Below the pieces are notes generated by a model. That model was not told where the DNA came from and did no database searches. It saw only the letters and a program-made list of their open reading frames with translations. A stretch of 64,000 nt of DNA from JAWKNZ01 sp041391425 (GTDB taxonomy: Bacteria; Bdellovibrionota_B; Oligoflexia; Oligoflexales; JAWKNZ01), in assembly GCA_041391425.1 (NCBI GenBank), contig JAWKNZ010000002.1:372001-436000 (forward strand), read 5' to 3'. A program made the translations under genes and the position numbers. This document shows, one piece after another, positions 57,608 through 64,000 of this stretch. The number at the start of each line of letters is the position of its first letter. Position 1 is the stretch's first letter.

Positions 57608-58006
57608 TTTAAATCTCCTGACTTGGATATAGTATCAAGTAATATTCCTATCGAAATTTGAACTCTACTATCTAGTTTAAACTGTACGATCCAATTTAAA
57701 TGACCCCCAACCTAGACAGAAGACCCTACATTTATTCCGGGAGGGGCAAGCACCCATCGGTTTTGAGTAATTCGACAAAGCCGTATCTTTTTTGTTCCGA
57801 TAGAGCAAAGGCCTGGCGGAACCTCAAAAAATCTCTAGGAGGATAAGTAATTAGCCCTTTGTGTCAAGATGGTCAATAGAAAAACAGAAAAAACATGGCA
57901 TGGGCTATAGTATTGCAACTTCTTATTGAGATTAACATGCTGTTAAAGACTATAAAGAGGGAGGGGGGTGAAAATGAAATTTCGCCTGAGAATAGATGCT
58001 TTGATG
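57608..58006. other. rpmF leader and intergenic region
   Basis: 399 bases. It contains the rpmF promoter (57840-57867) and a long leader of about 230 nucleotides with GC-rich patches (CCGCCAGGCC, GGGTGCTTGCCCCTCCCGG on the transcribed strand). The leader might fold into an autoregulatory structure. No gene was recognised. Confidence 0.5.
57840..57867 (-). promoter_or_regulatory. Sigma-70-type promoter for rpmF-fabD
   Basis: On the minus strand TTGACA (57862-57867), a 16-bp spacer and TATCCT (57840-57845). It is upstream of rpmF by about 230 bases, implying a long 5' leader. Confidence 0.55.
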
Positions 58007-59527
58007 CTATTTAACGTTCTGTAATAGCATATATTTTCCATCTTGTGCCATGCGTCCAGTGACGTATACCTTCTTACTTCGGCCCGCAAGTTGGTTGTTA
58101 AAAGCTTCTTTGAAAAATTTGATGTTAATTTTAGCACCTGATGACTCTACCATAGTGATCTCACATTTCAATTCGCAATGATTTAAGGCATCTGGTGAAA
58201 AAGAGAGTGGGCCAACTGTAACTATTTGTCCAGGTTGTGCTAGAGCGCTTGCGATGTCTGTCGATATTTGGGTTGTTCGTGGAGGAGGCGAAACCTGAGG
58301 GTTGAGATTATTTATAGGCACGATTTTATTTCTTGTGGAGCGTTGTGTCGTTTTGGTGAAGCTGAAGCTGCGTTTTGGAGTTTCGCTGGGCCTGCGTAGA
58401 CGTCCTCCACCTTTGTTATTATTCGAAAATTGGTTAGTTACTGTCGAAGTGCTGCCCGAAGCTGACTCTTTCTTCTCGACCGCTTGTTTTTTTGTTGGCA
58501 TTTCCTTGATTGGGATTTCCGGAGATTGGATACTCTTTTTGATATTTGAGTCGCTAACATCCTTTTTTTCTTTAAAATATAGGCTGCTCTCTTGCTTTAT
58601 GCTCTTTTTTATTGGTGTACTGCCCGTGGATATTGAGGGGGTATCTATTTCACTTAGAGGTGGTATATCGAACAGATGTATGCCTCCCCAAAAAAGAGTG
58701 GCTAATATTAGACCGGCGATAAAAAAATTTAGTGCGCCAGTAGATCGGAAGAGATGAAGGCCTGTCAGAGCTTGGGCACTAATATACTGAAATTTTTTAT
58801 AACTTTTACTATCAGTCTTGTTAAAAGACTGTTTGTTTATTGCCCTTGGAGAAGCATTGGAGCTACTCGCCCCTCTAGCTTGAGCGTAAACATTAATGAA
58901 CTTTGCAATTGGTACAGAAACTTCTGACTGACTCTTTTTGACAGTGATGCTGTTGTCTAGTTGTCCTTTTGCATACATCGACTGTACTTCGTAGGCACTA
59001 TGTGGCCCCAAAATTCGACCTTTTGTGTCAATTAGATAGTAGCGTTTGGACTCTTTACCACTACTTACATTTGATGAAGATGCTTTAGAACGGAGGTTTT
59101 TGGCTAATTCGTATGAAATATTGGCTTCACTTTTTGGGGCTATCCGTGTTTTAGCCTTATCTTTCTTTCTTATTTTTCCAATAATTCCAGTGGCCTGATC
59201 TTGCTTTGGCTTGGGTGTGCGGTTGATCCTATTTTCGACATTCGGATCAGCTAATGCAAGAAAGCTGTCCGATGGTTGTGTAATTCTACTTTCTTCTACT
59301 GCAATATTGCTTTCCGCTTGATAGCTGACTTGGGTTAAGTGTTTTCGGGTGTCTGCTGAGTTAAAAATTTCATCTACTTCAATAATTTCACGCATGACGG
59401 GTGAGCCTTCGAGGTTCACTAAGTCAAAGGGATCTATAGTTCCTTGACGAAGTTCCTCTCGGATTCTAGCCGCTGGCCAAGGACCATAGGTCTGGTCTTT
59501 ACGATGTACTAGCCATACTTTTGACAT
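58007..59527 (-). CDS. GYF-domain (DUF4339-like) membrane protein
   Basis: 506 residues. Two GYF-type modules, VHRKDQTYGPWPAARIREEL (residues 7-26 on) and IDTKGRILGPHSAYEVQSMY (166-185 on), lie on the cytoplasmic side before a TM segment at about 265-286. A Ser/Lys/Thr-rich disordered stretch (300-420) and a compact C-terminal domain (EITMVESSGAKINIKFFKEAF, GRSKKVYVTG) follow. GYF modules bind proline-rich peptides in other proteins. The gene is isolated, and its start has no strong ribosome binding site. Confidence 0.75.
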   Translation of the reverse strand: MSKVWLVHRKDQTYGPWPAARIREELRQGTIDPFDLVNLEGSPVMREIIEVDEIFNSADTRKHLTQVSYQAESNIAVEESRITQPSDSFLALADPNVENRINRTPKPKQDQATGIIGKIRKKDKAKTRIAPKSEANISYELAKNLRSKASSSNVSSGKESKRYYLIDTKGRILGPHSAYEVQSMYAKGQLDNSITVKKSQSEVSVPIAKFINVYAQARGASSSNASPRAINKQSFNKTDSKSYKKFQYISAQALTGLHLFRSTGALNFFIAGLILATLFWGGIHLFDIPPLSEIDTPSISTGSTPIKKSIKQESSLYFKEKKDVSDSNIKKSIQSPEIPIKEMPTKKQAVEKKESASGSTSTVTNQFSNNNKGGGRLRRPSETPKRSFSFTKTTQRSTRNKIVPINNLNPQVSPPPRTTQISTDIASALAQPGQIVTVGPLSFSPDALNHCELKCEITMVESSGAKINIKFFKEAFNNQLAGRSKKVYVTGRMAQDGKYMLLQNVK

Positions 59528-60150
59528 TATCAGTCAAGCCCACATGCATAGCCTACCTTGCTGGTAGGTAAACGATTTCATAACAAATCCTATTTATCTC
59601 TAGCTGTTATCGGCATGGCGCCCGGAAATCTTCAAATTCTTTTAGAGGTGAATTTACTTTATGGCACTGTAGAGGTCCTAACCACCTTAGAATACGGTCG
59701 TTATTGCTTTTTTTTCAGCAATGTTAGCATTTATTTCACATTAATTAACCTGCTGAATTAGTTGTATAAAATCACAGCTGGGGGCTGACAGGACGGGTCT
59801 GGTAGGTTAAGTGTTCTCTACGGTATGTGATGCTAGAATGTTTTCTGGTCATAAATGAGCTGAAGCAGACTTAGTTATTGGGCTCAATTTTTGACTAGAA
59901 AATATCATCAAATATAAGTATGGTGTGGGCTTCGAATTACCCTCCTTTAGGATTCGACCTAGCTATATAGCATAACTAACGTCGTTGTCGCAGGGAGGTA
60001 GGGTAAAAAATGGGCTGACCATCAATTTCGAAGGTGTGCAGAGCGTATTAACTGGCGATGTAATTTTGACTGAGTAGTTTTATTGTATTTCGCCACGCCC
60101 TAACATCCAGATGGTCATAGTTAAACCTTCGAATGAGGAGTAAGGAAGAA
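59528..60150. other. Divergent promoter region upstream of rpsB
   Basis: 623 bases between a minus-strand and a plus-strand gene. It must contain the rpsB operon promoter and probably an S2 leader. TTGACT occurs near 60066, but no well-spaced -10 was found. One 67-codon frame has no support. Confidence 0.45.
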
Positions 60151-60933
60151 ATGTCTGTAAATGTAAACATGAGAGAGCTTTTAGAGGCGGGTGTTCACTA
60201 TGGTCACCAGTGCCGTCGTTGGAACCCTAAAATGCGCCAGTATATCTTCGGTGCACGTAATGGTATTCACATCATCGACTTACAAAAAACTGTTAGAAAC
60301 TTTAAACGAGCTTGTGACTTTATCGAGTCAGCGACAGCTCGTGGTGGACATGTCCTTTTTGTAGGGACTAAAAGACAGGCGAGAGAGATAGTAGCCTCCG
60401 AAGCTAACCGTGCTGGTATGTACTTTATCAATTATCGATGGCTGGGAGGAACCCTGACAAACTACCCGACGATTAGACAAAGTATTCACCGCCTTCGTAA
60501 GATTGAGAAAATGGCAAGTGATGGCACCTACCAGAAATTAACAAAAAAAGAAGCTCTTAATTTAGAAAGAGCTAGAGAGAAGTTAGAAAGAAACTTGGGC
60601 GGTATCAAGGAGATGCCAGGTTTACCTAAGGTTATCTTTGTTACGGATGCATGCCATGAAAATATTGCTATTAAGGAAGCAAAGAAACTAAATATTCCTG
60701 TTGTAGCAATCACTGATACTAATGCTGACCCAGAAGGGATTGATTATTTAATTCCTGGTAATGATGATAGTTATAAGTCATTGAAGCTATTTATTTCGAC
60801 TGTTGCAGATGCTTGCTTGGCGGGAAAGATGAAAAAGGGAAATAAAGGTGATGAGGATTTGAAGCCTGACTCGGTTGCAGAAGGAAAAATCTACGATCAA
60901 GAGGGTCATGTAGTCCAAGTAGAGACGAAGTAA
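60151..60933 (+). CDS. rpsB: 30S ribosomal protein S2
   Basis: 260 residues. ATG at 60151 after GAGGAGTAAGGAAG; an ATG at 60133 lies upstream of that site and is not preferred. GVHYGHQCRRWNPKM, GARNGIHIIDLQKT, NYRWLGGTLTNYPT and VAITDTNADPEGIDYLIPGNDD are diagnostic of bacterial S2. It is first in rpsB-tsf-pyrH-frr. An acidic C-terminal tail of about 35 residues is unremarkable. Confidence 0.97.
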   Translation: MSVNVNMRELLEAGVHYGHQCRRWNPKMRQYIFGARNGIHIIDLQKTVRNFKRACDFIESATARGGHVLFVGTKRQAREIVASEANRAGMYFINYRWLGGTLTNYPTIRQSIHRLRKIEKMASDGTYQKLTKKEALNLERAREKLERNLGGIKEMPGLPKVIFVTDACHENIAIKEAKKLNIPVVAITDTNADPEGIDYLIPGNDDSYKSLKLFISTVADACLAGKMKKGNKGDEDLKPDSVAEGKIYDQEGHVVQVETK

Positions 60934-60961
60934 TAGTTTTCAAACCTGGAGATTTAGAAAT

Positions 60962-61861
60962 ATGACAATTAAGGCATCACAAGTAAAAGAGTTGAGAGAA
61001 AAAACAGGCGTAGGAATGATGGAATGTAAGAAGGCGCTTGTAGAAAATGGTGGTGATTTAGAAAAAGCGATTTTGTGGTTGCGAGAGAGAGGGATGTCTC
61101 GAGCTGCGAAAAAAGCAGGTCGTGTTGCAGCTGAAGGAATATGTTCTGTATTGGTTAATGCTGAGCGTACAGCAGGCGTTATATTGGAAGTGAATTGTGA
61201 AACAGACTTTTCTGCCAAGAATGCTGACTTTCAATCTTTTGTTAATATAGCCACTCAAGTTGCATTGGAAAATGAAGTTCAAAGCATTGAACAGTTAGCT
61301 GAAACAAAGATGGAAGATTCTACTGTTGGACAAAAATTGACAGACTTGATTGCTAAAGTTGGCGAGAATATGAATATTAGGCGTGTTTCTGTGCTAAAGG
61401 CTGAAGCAAACGGGTTGATATCAGGTTATTCTCACATGGGTGGAAAGATTGGAACTTTAGTTCGCTTGAACGGAGCTAGCAATGAAGAAGTCGCTACTTT
61501 GGGCCAAGATGTCGCTATGCATGTGGCTGCCGCAGCTCCTCGTTATTTGAATAGAGATAGCGTTGATGCTAGTGAGTTGGCGCAGGAGCAGGAACTTGCA
61601 AAAAAGAAGCTGATTGAAGAAGGTAAGCCTGAAGATATTATTGAAAAGATAATGGTAGGGCAGATCAATAAGTTTTACTCAGAAGTTTGTCTGGTTGATC
61701 AACCGTTTGTTAAGGAGCCAAAATTATCGGTTTCTAAGCATATTCAGCAAAGTAAATTGGGTGTTGAACTAACTGGATTTGTTCGTTATCAGCTTGGCGA
61801 AGGTATTGAGAAAAAATCTGAGAATTTTGCAGAGGAAGTTGCAGCCCAACTGAATAAGTAG
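60962..61861 (+). CDS. tsf: Elongation factor Ts
   Basis: Guanine-nucleotide exchange factor for EF-Tu. 299 residues starting MTIKASQVKELREKTGVGMM, with ECKKALVENGGDLEKAILWL and the NCETDFSAKN core motif. A GGAG lies upstream of the ATG. A GC-rich terminator follows the stop by 17 bases, so it ends at least part of the rpsB-tsf transcripts, with read-through to pyrH. Confidence 0.97.
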   Translation: MTIKASQVKELREKTGVGMMECKKALVENGGDLEKAILWLRERGMSRAAKKAGRVAAEGICSVLVNAERTAGVILEVNCETDFSAKNADFQSFVNIATQVALENEVQSIEQLAETKMEDSTVGQKLTDLIAKVGENMNIRRVSVLKAEANGLISGYSHMGGKIGTLVRLNGASNEEVATLGQDVAMHVAAAAPRYLNRDSVDASELAQEQELAKKKLIEEGKPEDIIEKIMVGQINKFYSEVCLVDQPFVKEPKLSVSKHIQQSKLGVELTGFVRYQLGEGIEKKSENFAEEVAAQLNK

Positions 61862-61877
61862 TTTAGATGTATTTCAT

Positions 61878-61905
61878 CCCCCTGGTTTTACCGGGGGTTT
61901 TTTTT
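61878..61905 (+). terminator. Intrinsic terminator after tsf
   Basis: CCCCCTGG-TTTTA-CCGGGGG, followed by eight T's. Strong, and located between tsf and pyrH, which may give lower expression of pyrH-frr. Confidence 0.9.
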
Positions 61906-61935
61906 AAACAAGATTGGCATAGTAGAGATAAATTT

Positions 61936-62652
61936 ATGGCAAAAATCCCCTATAAACGTGTGATGCTTAAACTTTCCGGCGAAATGCTCGGCGGTAATAA
62001 AGATGGTGGTATCGATGTTGATTCCATTATGATGATCGCTGATGAGATTGCTGCTTTGCATAGGGAGGGTGTTCAGGTATCTGTTGTTATTGGCGGGGGA
62101 AATTTTTTCCGTGGTTCCTTAGCAGAACAATTCAATATGGAAAGAGCCGCAGCAGACTATATGGGGATGTTAGGGACTTGTATTAATGCTTTAGCTTTGC
62201 AAGCTGTTATGGAAAACAAAATGGGGATATATACTAGAGTATTGACTGCTATACATATGCAGGAAGTAGCTGAGCCATATATTCGTCGTAAAGCTATTAA
62301 ACATCTTAATAAAGGGCGGATTGTTATATTCGCAGGTGGCACGGGTAACCCATTATTTACTACCGATACAGCCGCAAGTTTGCGGGCGCTTGAAATTGGT
62401 GCTGAAGTTATTATTAAAGCTACAAAAGTTGATGGTATTTATGATTGCGATCCAATGAAAAACGCAAATGCAAAGAAATATAATGAGCTAAGCTATCTTG
62501 AAGTTCTTTCGAAGAAGTTGAATGTGATGGATGCGACTGCCATTACAATGTGCATGGAAGGCAAGATGCCGATTGTTGTTTCAAAGCTGAGTGGTGATGG
62601 TAGTATAGTCAAGGCTTTGGAAGATCCTAATATCGGTACATTAGTGCGATAA
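61936..62652 (+). CDS. pyrH: UMP kinase
   Basis: Phosphorylates UMP to UDP. 238 residues from the ATG at 61936, which begins MAKIPYKRVMLKLSGEML; an upstream frame start at 61867 would run through the tsf terminator and is rejected. GGGNFFRGSLAEQFNMERA, RAADYMGMLGTCINALALQ and GTGNPLFTTDTAASLRA are conserved. Pyrimidine pathway, cytoplasm. A palindromic repeat lies between it and frr. Confidence 0.96.
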   Translation: MAKIPYKRVMLKLSGEMLGGNKDGGIDVDSIMMIADEIAALHREGVQVSVVIGGGNFFRGSLAEQFNMERAAADYMGMLGTCINALALQAVMENKMGIYTRVLTAIHMQEVAEPYIRRKAIKHLNKGRIVIFAGGTGNPLFTTDTAASLRALEIGAEVIIKATKVDGIYDCDPMKNANAKKYNELSYLEVLSKKLNVMDATAITMCMEGKMPIVVSKLSGDGSIVKALEDPNIGTLVR

Positions 62653-62687
62653 TCTTGCTAGGCGCATCTTACTTAAGTACTTATTTA

Positions 62688-62808
62688 TTAAGGGGAGCAA
62701 AACCTATGATAGTAAGGCGCAGAGGAACGAGCAGCACAGTGTACATATGGGTACATGAGTAGCGCAGAGACGAAAGCAACGCAGCATCATAGGTTTTGCT
62801 CCCCTTAA
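62688..62808. repeat. Long palindromic element, GTAC-tip family, copy 3
   Basis: 121 bp. Perfect 23-bp arms (62688-62710 and 62786-62808; begins TTAAGGGGAGCAAAAC). The core near 62738-62757, AGTGTACATATGGGTACATG, matches copies near 4.7 kb and 52.6 kb. It sits in the pyrH-frr gap of the rpsB-tsf-pyrH-frr cluster. No U-tract and no transposase. Confidence 0.88.
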
Positions 62809-62948
62809 TGGTAGCGGATAGGGCTTGTCTTAGGAAGTATGTGACGAGTGTGTTTGGTTCGGTGAAAGATATTTTGTAGACATAACGCAGTATGATTGGT
62901 TTTACTCCTTTTATAAAATGGGTTTTATGAATATTTTGAGGTTATGAG

Positions 62949-63503
62949 ATGGACAATCTTCTTAAGCAGTGCAAACTAGATATGGAAAAACGCATAAAGG
63001 CTCTGGATCATGATCTGATGAAGGTTAGAACCGGGAAAGCATCGGTTTCGATCTTCGATAATGTTAAGGTTGATTACTATGGAGCTCCTACACCATTGAA
63101 TCAAGTGGCCTCCTTGGCAACGCCGGATGCAAGAACAGTAGTTATTACTCCATTTGAAAAAAAGGTACTGGGAGATATTGAAAGAGCTATCCATATGGCT
63201 GATCTAGGCTATCAGCCTAATAATGATGGCAACATCATCCGTGTCCCTATTCCACCTTTGACGGAAGAGCGTAGAAAGGAAATTGCTAAATCGATAAAAA
63301 AGATTGGTGAAGAGGCAAAAATTGGCCTTCGAAAAATTCGCCAAGATTTGAACAATAAAGTAAAAAAAATGGAAAAGGCTAAGGAGTTTTCGGAGGATGA
63401 GAGCAAAACTTGTCAAAAGAAAATTCAGACCGAGACAGATCAGTTTGTTAAAGTCGTAGACGAACGAATTGAGAAAAAGGAGCGTGAAATACTAAGTCTC
63501 TAG
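62949..63503 (+). CDS. frr: Ribosome recycling factor
   Basis: Splits post-termination ribosomes with EF-G. 184 residues. Motifs LMKVRTGKAS, VDYYGAPTPLNQVA, AIHMADLGYQPNNDGN and RIPIPPLTEERRK are all present (as VPIPPLTEERRK). The start ATG follows GAGGTT. Last gene of the cluster. Confidence 0.96.
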   Translation: MDNLLKQCKLDMEKRIKALDHDLMKVRTGKASVSIFDNVKVDYYGAPTPLNQVASLATPDARTVVITPFEKKVLGDIERAIHMADLGYQPNNDGNIIRVPIPPLTEERRKEIAKSIKKIGEEAKIGLRKIRQDLNNKVKKMEKAKEFSEDESKTCQKKIQTETDQFVKVVDERIEKKEREILSL

Positions 63504-63529
63504 CAGATAGAGACTCTTGTTAAAGGTGC

Positions 63530-64000
63530 TTAGTCAGAGTGGTTTGGAATAGAGATTTTTCTTTTCTTTATTCTCTCTACTAAGGTGGTTCTATTTAGGC
63601 CCAAAAGTTTGGCTGCCCTTTGCTTGTTGTTATTCGTCTTTTCTAATGCTTCAAGGATGAGTTTATTTTCAATCCTCTCGACAAGGTTGGATAAGTCTAT
63701 CCCGCTCTCTGGGAGGCTAAAGCTCTGTAAAATACGAGACTGGCTTGCCTGCAAATTTTCGGCTAGCACATTATATGTGGGCTGTAACAAGTTTGGCAAG
63801 GTAGCATTTTCTTGAACTTTACTGTTTGTAGCATTGATCTCTTGTCCTGTCGCGTCGACAATCTCTTTAGGCAAGTCATCAATTCCGATTCGTCCCCCAC
63901 CTTTCATAATTACAAGGCGCTCAACAACATTTTGTAGTTGGCGTATGTTTCCAGGCCAAGTGTATTTGCCCAATGCTTTGATTGCGTCCGGTGCTAGCCA
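63530..64000 (-). CDS. Sigma-54-dependent regulator, C-terminal part (cut by window edge)
   Basis: Only the end of an NtrC-family activator: the tail of the AAA+ domain (WPGNIRQLQNVVERLVI) and a Fis-type helix-turn-helix (ALEKTNNNKQRAAKLLGLNRTTLVERI). The TTLVERIKK wording resembles flagellar regulators of the FleQ/FlgR type, but this is weak. The open frame runs off the right edge (LAPDAIKALGKYTWPGN). The N-terminal domain is outside. Confidence 0.88.
   Translation of the reverse strand, partial: WLAPDAIKALGKYTWPGNIRQLQNVVERLVIMKGGGRIGIDDLPKEIVDATGQEINATNSKVQENATLPNLLQPTYNVLAENLQASQSRILQSFSLPESGIDLSNLVERIENKLILEALEKTNNNKQRAAKLLGLNRTTLVERIKKRKISIPNHSD

Noticed and set aside
59558..59761. 67-codon plus-strand frame upstream of rpsB
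   Set aside because: Non-ATG start, no ribosome binding site, no motif; lies in a divergent promoter region.
61867..61935. Upstream start of pyrH
   Set aside because: That extension would translate the tsf terminator; the ATG at 61936 begins the conserved UMP kinase N-terminus.

Overview
This window looks like chromosomal DNA from a low-GC, AT-rich Gram-negative bacterium. The evidence is a lipid A and outer-membrane assembly block (lolC/E, lolD, bamA, skp, fabZ, lpxA, lpxB, an MsbA-like ABC transporter, lpxK), lipoproteins with clear lipoboxes, CxxCH cytochromes and a complex I fragment. MqnA-type (futalosine) menaquinone synthesis, a eukaryote-like isoleucyl-tRNA synthetase, lysine-rich histone-H1-like proteins and a DUF1501/CxxCH-lipoprotein pair fit a free-living or predatory lineage near the former deltaproteobacteria (Bdellovibrionota/Oligoflexia-like). 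That placement is an inference and is not proven by this sequence. No CRISPR array, rRNA gene, prophage or transposase gene was seen.

Layout. 1-4.8 kb: nuoG, nuoI, guanine deaminase and a pseudouridine synthase whose 3' end lies inside a long palindromic repeat. 5-14 kb: a broken lipoprotein gene, a broken REC-HPt-CheA-CheW-CheW kinase, a three-gene secreted/cytochrome operon and an Rsm22-like methyltransferase. 14.6-22 kb: lipA, ileS, an aroF/G/H fragment, a membrane methyltransferase-like protein, glutaryl-CoA dehydrogenase and a small lipoprotein. 22-29 kb: TPR proteins, a lysine-rich zinc-binding protein and tRNA-Val. 29-40 kb: the envelope block. 40-47 kb: an anchored Ig-like protein, a folate enzyme, an SLC12-type transporter, hemL and mqnA. 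47-57.6 kb: MITE copies, mutY, an H1-like protein, crotonase, broken hbd, pabB, a PD-(D/E)XK protein, fabD and rpmF. 58-64 kb: a GYF-domain protein, the rpsB-tsf-pyrH-frr cluster and the C-terminus of a sigma-54 activator.

How the genes work together. LolCDE and BamA/Skp serve outer-membrane biogenesis, and LpxA/B/K with the MsbA-like exporter serve lipid A. Glutaryl-CoA dehydrogenase, crotonase and 3-hydroxybutyryl-CoA dehydrogenase could form consecutive steps of glutaryl-CoA catabolism.

Three things stand out. First, there are two families of hairpin-forming repeats: a 119-bp MITE with perfect 17-bp terminal repeats and an 8-bp target duplication that fits an IS66-type mechanism, and a second family of 120-180 bp palindromes sharing a GTAC-n-GTAC tip. 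Second, many frameshifts fall in otherwise conserved genes, including normally essential bamA, fabZ and fabD. Most can be repaired by a one- or two-base change in a mononucleotide run, which suggests sequencing error or recent slippage more than old decay. Third, IleRS carries an altered HIGH motif (HHGT).
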